A stretch of DNA of 64,000 bases from Pantoea dispersa (GTDB lineage Bacteria > Pseudomonadota > Gammaproteobacteria > Enterobacterales > Enterobacteriaceae), in NCBI RefSeq assembly GCF_014155765.1, contig NZ_SCKT01000002.1:218427-282426 (forward strand), written 5' to 3'. Shown here in pieces: positions 42,877-51,607 of the stretch (position 1 is the stretch's first letter; each line of letters starts with the position of its first letter). A model generated the notes under the pieces. It saw only the letters and a program-made list of their open reading frames with translations, was not told where the DNA came from and searched no databases. The position numbers and the translations under genes were made by a program.

Positions 42877-45108
42877 TCAATCCTCCCTATTAAAAAATGG
42901 CACGTTTATTATGAATTCTGCGCCCCCCAGCTCGCCACTTGCTAAAGCTAAAATTTTACCATTTGAGTGTTCTTCGACGAATGTCCTAACAATTGACAAG
43001 CCCATTCCGGTCCCAATATTGTTACCTTTTGCATCTTTGCGCGTGCTATAATTAATATCGAAGATTTGTTTCTCAGTACCAGATTCTAAACCTCGACCTG
43101 AATCCAAAAATCTCATAACTATCATATCATTCATCCTCATGAGTGATATTTTAATAATACGATTTCCTTTGACAGTATCCTCTAAGGCCCAAATAGAGTT
43201 AGTTAGCAGGTTTATGATAATACTTTCCCAATCTATCTCGAACCCTCTAATTTGATATGACATATTATAATTAATATCTAACACTAAAGAAATTTCACTT
43301 TTAGATAAGGTCATTTTAAAAATTTCTAGCACAGACTGTATAATAACCTTTAAGTCAATTTTTTTCCTGGTTGTTTTATCTGGTTTCACAGTACTCAAAG
43401 CAAAGGTTGCGAAAGATTTTATGTATTTGACACTAGAGATGATAACATCCAGGTCATCAAAAACATTTTTCATCCCCAGATTTTCAATTTCTTTCCTTCT
43501 AGATTGGAGCATTAACTTCATTAGGTAAGCACGATTTGAAGCTAAGCCTGCATGTTGCTTTGACTCATGACCTAAACAAACACTTAAAATCCCGATTGAA
43601 GCTAAATTGGCCATTGTATCTTTTTGAAACTCTAATGTTTCAATCAATTTTTCAACTTCTAAGGTTCTTGCTTTATGAGTATCTACAACATCGATAAAAT
43701 CATTTAACAAAGAATTTATCTTCTTTTTCTCATCTTTAGTAGCCTCAGTATTATTTGATATTTTAGATTTTAACAGGTTTGCTATGTCACTACTTTTTGC
43801 TGATTCTTTTTTGAAATCTTGAATTATTCTCTCAGAACTAAAAGAACTTTCAGATTCTTTCGCTTTGGACGTTGCAAAACTTTCAAAAACTTCAATAATC
43901 TTGAGTATAAATGCTCTCATATCAAAGAAGGCATCGTTCTCTACGATACCTTCTCTATTAGCTTGATCATTAAGTTCTGCATTTGTATCACGACTGATAA
44001 AAACAGCGCCAATGACTTGGTTTGGGCCAACCTTCCATCCTCCTTGGCTTATCCCTTGTGGATTCCTTACTTTTCGTAGACCTAAGTCTAACCAATCGCC
44101 CTTACCTGATGGTTCACCATATGGCCTTACCCTGAAGTTATCTCTGTATATCCTTATTCCTTGATTTGCATCCAGGAAAGATCTTATCTCTTTTAAATTA
44201 AAATCCAAAGTCCCTGAGTTAGTCTTATCTCTAAGAAAATGATAAAACTTGAACTTAATAGGTCCACAAGAAGCTAATTCCCCTCGGCTTTTTATCCAAT
44301 TGGCCCATGAGGTATCTTCGATATTGAACGTCGAATTGTCTAAATTATATTTGAACGTTGCTCTTATTATATTATGTGAATCAATCTCAGCATCAATACT
44401 CCATCTAGCAAATTCTAGTATCGAAGAAGAGTCTAAAGATTGGGATACCCCATCACCAAAGGACATTTCGATTGAAAAGTCATTCATCTCATTGAATGGG
44501 GAAACAAGCAGTCTTAATTCCCTTCTCAAATCGTCAAGAATGTACCCTTCCCAATCATCTTTGGTTCCAAGCAGAATGATCTTAGTTCCATGGCCATCTG
44601 GAAAAGAAATCCCATATCTATCAGTCATGGGCAAAGAGTTTTTGAAAATTTTATGCTTAATTTCAGACAAAGAAATATCTTTCTTTTCGAAATCCTTCCA
44701 ATTTATATTAATTTGAAGAATATGATCCATTTCTTTAGTTTTTGTATATAAGATCATTTTCTTACAAAGTCTATCGATGCCTAATCGACCTAATCCCTTT
44801 GCTCCAGTTAAAACTCGGCCATTTCTCGATCTTCCATATTCATGCTTATTTTCAGTACCTATTCGAAGCCAAGAATTTACTAATGTATTTAGATCCATGC
44901 CAGAACCATCGTCTTGTATAACAATAGTTCCAATAGGTTTATCCAAACCATCGAACTTTAATTGAACCTTAGTTGCGTCAGCATCATAAGAGTTTTTTAT
45001 TAGTTCAGAAATAGCTGTTGTAGAATTTGATATACTCTCTCTACCCAACTGTAATGGTACCCTTGCCGACATATCGAATGGCAAAGTGTCGATTAAAATC
45101 TTACTCAT
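42877..45108 (-). CDS. Dual GHKL protein: MORC/Hsp90-like ATPase plus histidine kinase
   Basis: A 743-residue soluble protein with two GHKL ATP-binding modules. The N-terminal one has the N-box AISELIKNSYDADA (E35, N39, D42), G1 DDGSGM (66-71) and G2 GAKGLGRLG (102-110), the MutL/Hsp90/MORC pattern. The C-terminal one is a histidine kinase: H-box with H514 (CLGHESKQH), N-box IINLLTNSIWALE (about 631-643), G1 DSGRG (669-673), F-box IFDINYSTRK and G2 GTGMGLS (699-705). No membrane segment is seen. It overlaps the methylase gene by 8 bases. MORC-like GHKL ATPases are known from predicted restriction-modification operons. Confidence 0.87.
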   Translation of the reverse strand: MSKILIDTLPFDMSARVPLQLGRESISNSTTAISELIKNSYDADATKVQLKFDGLDKPIGTIVIQDDGSGMDLNTLVNSWLRIGTENKHEYGRSRNGRVLTGAKGLGRLGIDRLCKKMILYTKTKEMDHILQININWKDFEKKDISLSEIKHKIFKNSLPMTDRYGISFPDGHGTKIILLGTKDDWEGYILDDLRRELRLLVSPFNEMNDFSIEMSFGDGVSQSLDSSSILEFARWSIDAEIDSHNIIRATFKYNLDNSTFNIEDTSWANWIKSRGELASCGPIKFKFYHFLRDKTNSGTLDFNLKEIRSFLDANQGIRIYRDNFRVRPYGEPSGKGDWLDLGLRKVRNPQGISQGGWKVGPNQVIGAVFISRDTNAELNDQANREGIVENDAFFDMRAFILKIIEVFESFATSKAKESESSFSSERIIQDFKKESAKSSDIANLLKSKISNNTEATKDEKKKINSLLNDFIDVVDTHKARTLEVEKLIETLEFQKDTMANLASIGILSVCLGHESKQHAGLASNRAYLMKLMLQSRRKEIENLGMKNVFDDLDVIISSVKYIKSFATFALSTVKPDKTTRKKIDLKVIIQSVLEIFKMTLSKSEISLVLDINYNMSYQIRGFEIDWESIIINLLTNSIWALEDTVKGNRIIKISLMRMNDMIVMRFLDSGRGLESGTEKQIFDINYSTRKDAKGNNIGTGMGLSIVRTFVEEHSNGKILALASGELGGAEFIINVPFFNRED

Positions 45109-46396
45109 GATTTGTACCTTCATTGAAAGGTATTTCTTTGATCGAAGAGACTGTCAGATGACGGCATCTTATTCTTTGATTCAAAAAATCAATTGTTCTA
45201 TTACTTTTAAGAACTTTCATTAGTTTCTTACAAAGATCTATTTCATCATTTTTGGGTTTAATTACAATAAGATGATTTTCAACTGCGACATTTTTATTTC
45301 CTAAAATTAACGTACCAGCCGCTCTGAATGTATCTTTTGGGGAAGAAGTGCGCCTAATTACGACAAATGGTGGTTTTATTGAGCGACCGGAAAATCGAAC
45401 GAATTTATCTTCATCAAAATCTTCAATTACTCCCCATACGGGTAACATTTTAGGATATATAAAAGGATGAAGATCTCCTATAAACGGATCGCGATGAGGT
45501 ACAACAGGACCTATTGACACATGAAACAGATCATCAATTGTTTTATTTTCCTCGATTAGGCTATCAGATTTCCATTTTATTTTTTCATTGCCCTTCAGCC
45601 CACCACTTAATATAAATATATCAACATTGGTTTTAGAATCAAACTTACCTTTAATTAAAATATTTCCACTAAAATTTCTTGAGATGAAATCTCGCCACTT
45701 GTCATAACGACTTCCTGACCTAAGTACTTCTGGTAGTATTGCTACAATCTGACAGTTACTATCAACACTGGTTATTAACTTATGAAAAATGACAGCTGAA
45801 ACATTAACCTTCCCACTTTTCCAGAAAATATATTCTTTTATTTTTGTTAAAGTGAACGGAGGATTCATAATCAAATGCGTAAAGGAGACTGACTCGTAAT
45901 CATACCTCATTGCATCCATTACTTGTATGTTTTTTAAAATTTCCTTTGCTTGGTCTAAAGATTCAATATCAACTATAACATCTCTACGAATGCATTCTAA
46001 AACAATTCTTTTTTTTGTAGCGTCAATGAAGCTCTCAACTAAATCAAAACCATATAAAACATTACACCAAGCTTTTAATGTCTCAGACAGCGTTTTGAAA
46101 ACAGGTAATCGTTTAGTGCAGGCTAATAAAAGGTTTCCAGCACCACAAGTTGGGTCTAACACTTTAGATGATAGAGTGATTTTTTTGTTAAAGTATGTAC
46201 AAAGCTCGTTCGCTAAAGCATCACCTGTAAAAAAGCTTCCTGCTTCTCGCAAGGCTTCAACCGGAGCTGAAGAACGCAACTGTTCATCTACCGTACTTGA
46301 ACATAAAGCATTCTCGATGTGGCTTGTTGAACCACTCAATAAAACCTTGTCAAAAACACCTATAAGTCCCTGATTGTATTCAATAAACTTTTTCAT
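45101..46396 (-). CDS. N6-adenine DNA methyltransferase (HsdM/type IIG-like)
   Basis: A 431-residue class I methyltransferase. Motif X is near GSFFTGDALANEL (53-65), motif I is VLDPTCGAGNLLLA (79-92), and the catalytic motif IV is N178-P-P-F181, the form for N6-adenine. Residues about 320-431 resemble a target-recognition or TRD-like end (RRTSSPKDTFRAAG, CRHLTVSSIKEIPF), so it may choose its own site; no separate specificity subunit is present. First gene of the defence operon, with A+T-rich composition like the other three. No nuclease domain is fused. Confidence 0.87.
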   Translation of the reverse strand: MKKFIEYNQGLIGVFDKVLLSGSTSHIENALCSSTVDEQLRSSAPVEALREAGSFFTGDALANELCTYFNKKITLSSKVLDPTCGAGNLLLACTKRLPVFKTLSETLKAWCNVLYGFDLVESFIDATKKRIVLECIRRDVIVDIESLDQAKEILKNIQVMDAMRYDYESVSFTHLIMNPPFTLTKIKEYIFWKSGKVNVSAVIFHKLITSVDSNCQIVAILPEVLRSGSRYDKWRDFISRNFSGNILIKGKFDSKTNVDIFILSGGLKGNEKIKWKSDSLIEENKTIDDLFHVSIGPVVPHRDPFIGDLHPFIYPKMLPVWGVIEDFDEDKFVRFSGRSIKPPFVVIRRTSSPKDTFRAAGTLILGNKNVAVENHLIVIKPKNDEIDLCKKLMKVLKSNRTIDFLNQRIRCRHLTVSSIKEIPFNEGTNHE

Positions 46397-47219
46397 TTTA
46401 CTCTCGGCTTAGGATGGTTTTTGATCTATGATATGTTTATTATTATACTGCGTTACTTATCGAATAGATATCTATAACATTTCTTGAGCTATTCATATGA
46501 TGTTATTTTGGTCGGCAAAGACATTATAACTCATATGCGCTGTTATATTTTTTTAATAACACACTGTGTCGAAATGATTATGATATAGATAAAATACCTA
46601 ATATGGCATGCATTTAAAATGTTTCCGTGAGTGATTTTAATGTGGAAGTCGTGATTATCCATAATATCCATAAGTTGTCTTTAAACTAAAGATGGTGACT
46701 TTAACTTACACAATTAATAAGAATTGAAGCTTCGCCTGAAATATCATTAAGTCATTCAGCACATACCCCACTTCATAATCTGTTACTTCTGTGATTCTTG
46801 TTCTGCAAATCATGAATTCCCCTTACCACACTTGTAACATCTTCAGCTAAGCTCTTCAGCGCTTCGCTTTTGGCTCGTCACTTAAATTTATCACAAAGTT
46901 CAAGATGATAAACGTCCTAACAGTGAAAATTTACCATCATAACTCCTGCTTTCATTAAGCAGCTCTTCACTAACCAGATCCGATTACGTCATTCCAAAGC
47001 GTTACGAACAGTTTCTTGAATTTTAATCGAAATTTAGCTCAGCTTACCGATTACCTTGTTACCTTAGAACGCGTCTTCTATCAGATGTGGTTCTTTTCCG
47101 CAAACACGCTAATCTGCTGGCCATATTGTTGTCACCTAAATATTTTTCAGCCGAACGCTTCACATAAGCGCAGACGGCTTTATGCTCCCAGGTAACCTCT
47201 GATAAATGAACCAGAATAA
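46397..47219. other. A+T-rich tail of the island without clear genes
   Basis: About 820 bases. Next to the methylase gene a TATAAT on the minus strand (complement of 46442-46447) may be the operon's -10, without a good -35. A 35-codon minus-strand frame at 46706-46813 with AAGGGG upstream and a minus-strand frame at 47059-47301 are not recognisable. Short protein-like stretches in broken frames suggest decayed genes. No integrase or transposase could be identified. Confidence 0.55.
46442..46447 (-). promoter_or_regulatory. Possible -10 box of the defence operon
   Basis: TATAAT on the minus strand, 45 bases before the methylase ATG. No convincing -35 lies 16-18 bases upstream, so an activator may be needed or the match may be chance in A+T-rich DNA. 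Confidence 0.35.
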
Positions 47220-47882
47220 CAGTTCTCAGGCGGGACACTGGAGGGCTGGCATGCCACGGATCTGACCGGCAACGCGAAGTCGGGACTTGGCAGTTGGTCA
47301 AATGAAGATATTGCGTTATTCCTGAAAACCGGTCGTACCAACACCTCAGCCGCGTTCGGCTCTATGACGTATGTGGTAGAGCACAGCACGCAATATCTCA
47401 GCCAGGCCGATCTTGCTGCGGTGGCGAGCTATTTGAAGTCACTGCCGGCTTCCGCCCCTGATGCGCCGTCTGCGCCATCCGCCGATACCACCACTGCCGC
47501 ACTTATCCGGGGAGACATCAGCGTACCCGGTTCACGGCTGTATATGGATAACTGCTCAGGTTGCCACCGCCTGGATGGCAAAGGCTATGCCAAAACCTTC
47601 CCTTCTCTTGCCGGTAACTCAGCGATCCTGAGTGATGATCCTTCATCGGTGATTAGCATTGTACTGCGCGGCGGCAAAATGGCTGTCACGAAGGAGGCGG
47701 TCACCGGGCTGGCTATGCCTGATTTTGCCTGGCGGCTCAACGATCAGCAGGTGGCGGATCTGGTGACATTCATTCGTAACGGCTGGGGCAATCAGGCACC
47801 TGCGGTAACCGCGGATCAGGTGGCAAAACTGCGTAAAGATCTGCCAAAGGCAGCGGAGGCGGATAAGGAAAAGAGTCAGTAA
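47220..47882 (+). pseudogene. Multi-haem cytochrome c, 5'-truncated
   Basis: The frame is open from 47220 to a stop at 47882. From about 47232 it reads TLEGWHATDLTGNAKSGLGSW and later MTYVVEHSTQYLS, the end of one cytochrome c domain. A complete further domain follows with the haem motif CSGCH and the distal Met region. This fits the C-terminal half of a three-haem cytochrome subunit of membrane-bound gluconate/alcohol dehydrogenases. The signal peptide and first haem sites are absent, and a stop codon precedes the homology. The right edge of the A+T-rich island cuts it. Confidence 0.83.
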
Positions 47883-47906
47883 AAACGGACGGAGAAAATG
47901 TCCTGT

Positions 47907-47930
47907 TCAGGGCCCCGATAAGGGCCCTGA
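47907..47930. terminator. Terminator between cytochrome stump and mscS-like gene
   Basis: TCAGGGCCC/GGGCCCTGA, a 9-bp stem with a 6-base loop between convergent genes. On the minus strand it is followed by ATTTTCTCC, which suits the MscS gene. Confidence 0.7.
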
Positions 47931-47995
47931 TAATGACGCCGGATAGCAATGGCAACCTGAGCAGTTACCGCGCAATGCCCCATCGCCAGCCTGCA

Positions 47996-49063
47996 CTATG
48001 CTTTGTCGGCGTCGGTCAGGGTAGCTCTCACCTGTGGCAGACTCTGCGGGTAATTCTGCTGAATGAATTCAATCATTTTCTCGCGTACATAGCAGCGCAG
48101 ATCCCATGCCGTCGGTGAGTTCTGCGCGGTCATCAGTAAACGGATGGTCATGGTTTTTTCCGTGGTATCGGTCACCTGTAACACCTGAGTTTCGCGATCC
48201 CAGAGCCGCGTCTCATTGAGGATTTTTTCAAAATGCTCACGCAGCGGCGCCAGCGGCATCGAGTAATCAACATAGAGAAACACAGACCCCAATATTTGCG
48301 CATTATTTCGCGTCCAGTTCTGAAATGCATTCTCGGTAAAATAGGTGATGGGCAGCACCAGACGGCGTAAATCCCAGATGCGCACCACAACATAGGTCAG
48401 ATTGATTTCCTCAATCCAGCCCCACTCCTTTTCGACCACCACCGCATCGTCAATTTTTATCGGTTGGGTGAAAGCAATCTGAATGCCGGCAAACAGATTC
48501 ACCAGCGACTTTTGCAAAGCGAAACCAATAATGATACCGGCGACCCCGGCACCCGCGAGGATGGTGGTGCCGAATTTACGTACACCAGGGAAGTTGAGCA
48601 GAATTAAACTCAGGCAAAACAATACCAGGATGACGATAGCCACTTTTTTAACATAGATTAATTGCGTACGAATTTTACGCGCGCGCAGATTGTTCGACAG
48701 GTTGATATCGTAGCGAATAAACAACATATCCTGCGCTACGTTAATCAGACGAATCAAAATGGAACAGAACGATAAGATGATAAAGATATTAAGCGTGGTG
48801 GCGATAAAGCTCAGTGACCCAGGATCAAGATGCACATAATTCATCCCCATATTGATCAGCAGTAATGGAATGAATAAAAATAACGATCCCCGCAGATGCT
48901 TTTCCAGCGATTTAAACAGCTTGCGATCGCGGCTTTGCCAGTAGCGGATAAACCTGAGAAGAAGAAAGCGGGCCAGAAAACCCAGCAGTAGCGAGAGTGT
49001 GACGAGCAATACAGCAGGCACCCATGTCGGCGCACCAGATAACTCACCAGGAAGTAATGGCAT
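47996..49063 (-). CDS. MscS-family mechanosensitive channel
   Basis: A 355-residue membrane protein with about four N-terminal helices, then the MscS pore helix and beta domain: GTTILAGAGVAGIIIGFALQK, SLVNLFAGIQIAFTQPIKIDD, and VVVEKEWGWIEEINLTYVVVRIWD, all hallmarks of MscS (Ala/Gly-rich TM3, then the vestibule). It is larger than E. coli MscS (286) but smaller than MscK, like the medium-length enterobacterial paralogues. It would release solutes on osmotic downshock. Single gene; next to the remains of the cytochrome gene. Confidence 0.88.
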   Translation of the reverse strand: MPLLPGELSGAPTWVPAVLLVTLSLLLGFLARFLLLRFIRYWQSRDRKLFKSLEKHLRGSLFLFIPLLLINMGMNYVHLDPGSLSFIATTLNIFIILSFCSILIRLINVAQDMLFIRYDINLSNNLRARKIRTQLIYVKKVAIVILVLFCLSLILLNFPGVRKFGTTILAGAGVAGIIIGFALQKSLVNLFAGIQIAFTQPIKIDDAVVVEKEWGWIEEINLTYVVVRIWDLRRLVLPITYFTENAFQNWTRNNAQILGSVFLYVDYSMPLAPLREHFEKILNETRLWDRETQVLQVTDTTEKTMTIRLLMTAQNSPTAWDLRCYVREKMIEFIQQNYPQSLPQVRATLTDADKA

Positions 49064-49480
49064 GATATTCCCTTCTGTTCAGCTAACAACCGTGGTTGTC
49101 AGATAAGTCACCAAAATCAGTAACCGTTATCGTGCCGGTTATCTGCTAAACCCATGATTTCGCACTTCAGTGGGTAAAAATATAGTTCACTGGCCGCTGT
49201 TAGCAGGGTAAAAACCCATCAGGTAATCAGGTGCAGTGCTGGCGGTCATCGCAAGGGTATGAATTGGTGGTTTTTTTCGGCTTTATTGCTAAAGGTCTGA
49301 AATTGCAGGCAGGTGATGAGGCAAAGCTTCAGAGGGTGCTGACGAGAAATGCGCTGGCAGGCAGTGATGCTGCACCCAGGGAAGAAGTACAGACAACCTG
49401 TTGCGCCAGCTCGCGCTGAACACGCGCATAGCGCCGCAGGTTGATGCAGAGAAAAAGCGCGCGATTAAGCGCGCAATGCA
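49064..49480. other. Intergenic region, no gene seen
   Basis: About 415 bases between two minus-strand genes. It contains the terminator of the YceI gene at its right end and presumably the promoter of the channel gene at its left. A plus frame at 49231-49419 has no support. Confidence 0.6.
49452..49474 (-). terminator. Rho-independent terminator of the YceI gene
   Basis: GCGCGC/GCGCGC with a 6-base loop followed on the minus strand by TTTTTCTC, seven bases beyond the stop. A textbook intrinsic terminator. Confidence 0.9.
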
Positions 49481-50059
49481 TTATTTGGCATACGCCTCGG
49501 TAGAGAGCGTAATCGTCACTTCGTCGCCCACGGCTGGAACATATTTATCGATTTTAAAATCCGAGCGTTTGATGACGCCGGTGGCATCAAAACCGATTGC
49601 CTGCTTTTTAACCATAGGATGCATATCCTGCTTGTTCAGCGTGGCATGCAGCACAACCGGCTTAGTGATACCTTTGATGGTTAAATTACCCTGCACATCA
49701 TATTTATTATCGCCTTTGCTTTCCACATGGGTGCTGTGGAAGGTGGCCTGAGGATATTTTTTAACGTCAAAATACTCATTACCCAAAAACTCTTTGGTCA
49801 GCGCTGGCACATGCGTGTCAATCGTTTTTAACGGCAGGGTCACATTAACCTGTGACTTTTCCGGGTTTTCTTTATCAAAAGCCAGCTGACCGGAAACATC
49901 AGAAATATCAGCAGTCGGATGAGAGAAACCAAAGTGATTCCATGCGATCACCACGGAAGTATGTTGCGGGTCAAGGTTATATTCCGTCGCCGCGGCATGT
50001 GACAGGGGAACATATAATGCCACCAGAGAAAGCAGCGCCGTTTTTTTCAATAATTTCAT
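49481..50059 (-). CDS. YceI family periplasmic lipid-binding protein
   Basis: A 192-residue protein with a signal peptide (MKLLKKTALLSLVALYVPLSHA). The mature part is a lipocalin-like YceI barrel: EYNLDPQHTSVVIAWNHFGFSHP at the start, NVTLPLKTIDTH and FHSTHVE in the middle, and VGDEVTITLSTEA at the end. YceI proteins bind polyisoprenoids and respond to base or osmotic stress in E. coli. No cytochrome b561 partner gene is next to it. Confidence 0.92.
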   Translation of the reverse strand: MKLLKKTALLSLVALYVPLSHAAATEYNLDPQHTSVVIAWNHFGFSHPTADISDVSGQLAFDKENPEKSQVNVTLPLKTIDTHVPALTKEFLGNEYFDVKKYPQATFHSTHVESKGDNKYDVQGNLTIKGITKPVVLHATLNKQDMHPMVKKQAIGFDATGVIKRSDFKIDKYVPAVGDEVTITLSTEAYAK

Positions 50060-50341
50060 GGAAACATCCTCAAATAATCAAGTGCTAATACTGTAGCGCA
50101 AACCTGCTGAGGTGTTATTGAAATCATTTGCTTTACCCATTCAAAATTTTTAACCGTTTTTTTCCCGCACGCAAATAATAACGCAGCGTGAACTTTACTG
50201 AAATGACGTAATTAAATTCCGGCGAGTCGAATTTAATAAGTTCATTTTTATGTGGGCTAATTTAGCGGCGAGGAGAAGAACGGCAAACCATGTTGAGCAT
50301 GCGATTAACAGACCGCCTGAATAGCCGGCGGCCGCCACGCT

Positions 50342-50719
50342 TTATTCTTCGCTGGCACGACGTTGATCATAGACAACCTGTGCCTTTTCAATCGCGTCGC
50401 CCTGCTCTCTGGCCCACTTCACCAGCGCAACAAACGGATCCTGCAACGTCTGGCCCAGCGGCGTAATGGCATATTCCACCGCCACCGGGGACGAGGCGAT
50501 TACGCGGCGGCTGATCAGGCCGTTACGCTCCAGCCGGCGCAACGCCTCCGTCAGTGCCTTGTGGGTAATCGGATCAAGACGGCGCTTGATCGCGTTAAAG
50601 CGCGCGGGTTCAGTGCACAGCACGGTCAGAATTAATACCGACCACTTATTGGCGACCTGTTCCAGGATTGGACGGGTGCTGTTGATCTCTGCCAGCAGCG
50701 CCGCGATATCAGTCGGCAT
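50342..50719 (-). CDS. HxlR family transcriptional regulator
   Basis: A 125-residue winged-helix regulator: ANKWSVLILTVLCTEPARFNAIKRRLDPITHKALTEALRRLERNGLI is the HxlR domain (given here only as its landmark), followed by YAITPLGQTLQDPF. It is divergent from an SDR gene, with palindromes between them, so it very likely represses that gene and itself and responds to a reactive or electrophilic compound, as many HxlR proteins do. There is no conserved N-terminal Cys before the helix; the effector is unknown. Confidence 0.9.
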   Translation of the reverse strand: MPTDIAALLAEINSTRPILEQVANKWSVLILTVLCTEPARFNAIKRRLDPITHKALTEALRRLERNGLISRRVIASSPVAVEYAITPLGQTLQDPFVALVKWAREQGDAIEKAQVVYDQRRASEE

Positions 50720-50735
50720 GAGGTTTCCTTATGTA

Positions 50736-50750
50736 TATCTAATGTAGATA
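50736..50750. promoter_or_regulatory. HxlR operator candidate TATCTA-ATG-TAGATA
   Basis: A perfect 6-bp inverted repeat 17 bases from the HxlR start, with a second palindrome ATAC-N5-GTAT at 50773-50785 that overlaps the SDR -10. Their position between divergent genes fits HxlR binding sites. Confidence 0.6.
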
Positions 50751-50760
50751 AGGTGCGTAA

Positions 50761-50788
50761 TTGACACTAAATATACGAAATGTATCAT
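50761..50788 (+). promoter_or_regulatory. Promoter of the SDR gene
   Basis: TTGACA (50761-50766) and TATCAT (50783-50788) with a 16-base spacer. The predicted start of transcription lies about 30 bases before the ATG at 50824. Confidence 0.6.
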
Positions 50789-50823
50789 CAGCCGTCCACC
50801 CCTCTCATTCTGGAGCAGCCATA

Positions 50824-51549
50824 ATGAAACTCGAAGGAAAAGTCGCGCTGGTGACCGGCGGCGGCAGTGGTATCGGCCTCGCCATCGCGCGCCGTTTTGT
50901 GCAGGAAGGTGCCCAAGTTTTCATCACCGGGCGACGTGAAGCGCTGCTGGCCGAAGCCGTCACGCTGACCGGCGGCCGCATTGAGGCGATAGCAGGCGAC
51001 CTCACCAGCGCAGACGATGTTGCCCATCTGTTTGACACCGTGCAGGCCCGCGCCGGACGTCTCGATATTCTGGTGAACTCCTCTGGCGTGGCTGAACCCG
51101 CCAGCCTCGAAGAGACCAGCGCAGAGCACTTTGACCGCACGTTCGGCCTCAACGTGCGTGCCATGGTATTCACCGTACAGCATGCGGTGAAGCACATGAC
51201 GGAAGGCGGTGCCATCGTGCTGGTGGGATCGATTGCGGGCAGCATGGCCAATCCTGGCTATGGCGCTTACTCGGCCAGCAAAGCCGCGGTGCGCGCCTAT
51301 GCCCGCACCTGGAGCAGCGAACTGGCACCGCGCGGCATTCGCGTCAACACGCTTAGTCCTGGCCCGACGGACACGCCGATGTTTGACCAGGTCAGCGACG
51401 AGATACGACAGACATTCAGCGCGCAGATACCGGCCAAACGCCTCGGCCATCCTGACGAAGTTGCGGCGGCCGCCCTGTTCCTCGCATCGGACGAAAGCGT
51501 TTATGTCACCGGCAGCGAACTGGTGATTGATGGCGGTATGTCCGCGTAA
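50824..51549 (+). CDS. SDR family oxidoreductase
   Basis: A 241-residue classical short-chain dehydrogenase: TGGGSGIG near residue 12 for the cofactor, NSSG (NNAG position), catalytic Ser in VGSIAGSM, and the Y-x3-K pair in YGAYSASK; it ends [14 protein letters not shown]. An Arg (TGRRE) at the end of strand 2 favours NADPH. Start ATG 50824 is chosen because an upstream TTG start would fall in the -35 box. It is the only target gene seen for the divergent HxlR regulator. Substrate unknown. Confidence 0.9.
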   Translation: MKLEGKVALVTGGGSGIGLAIARRFVQEGAQVFITGRREALLAEAVTLTGGRIEAIAGDLTSADDVAHLFDTVQARAGRLDILVNSSGVAEPASLEETSAEHFDRTFGLNVRAMVFTVQHAVKHMTEGGAIVLVGSIAGSMANPGYGAYSASKAAVRAYARTWSSELAPRGIRVNTLSPGPTDTPMFDQVSDEIRQTFSAQIPAKRLGHPDEVAAAALFLASDESVYVTGSELVIDGGMSA

Positions 51550-51559
51550 TGGTTGTCGT

Positions 51560-51592
51560 GCTGCACAGCGCGCCGGCCGGGCGTTGTGCAGC
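51560..51592. terminator. Bidirectional stem-loop between SDR and MipA genes
   Basis: GCTGCACA/TGTGCAGC with a further 4-bp inner stem and a G+C-rich loop between convergent genes. No clear T-tract on either side. Confidence 0.55.
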
Positions 51593-51607
51593 CACCGAAA
51601 ACGTTTC

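Noticed and set aside
46706-46813. Minus-strand 35-codon frame with AAGGGG upstream
   Set aside because: Too short and without homology to call a gene; mentioned only in the description of the island tail.
41340-47220. Prophage or integrative element with its own integrase
   Set aside because: No integrase, excisionase, tRNA attachment site or structural phage gene could be recognised, so only an island of unknown entry mechanism is claimed.
47059-47301. Minus-strand frame of 80 codons at the right edge of the island
   Set aside because: It crosses the boundary and runs antisense to the cytochrome stump; no family recognised.
49231-49419. Plus-strand frame of 62 codons
   Set aside because: No ribosome site or family resemblance in the intergenic region between the MscS and YceI genes.
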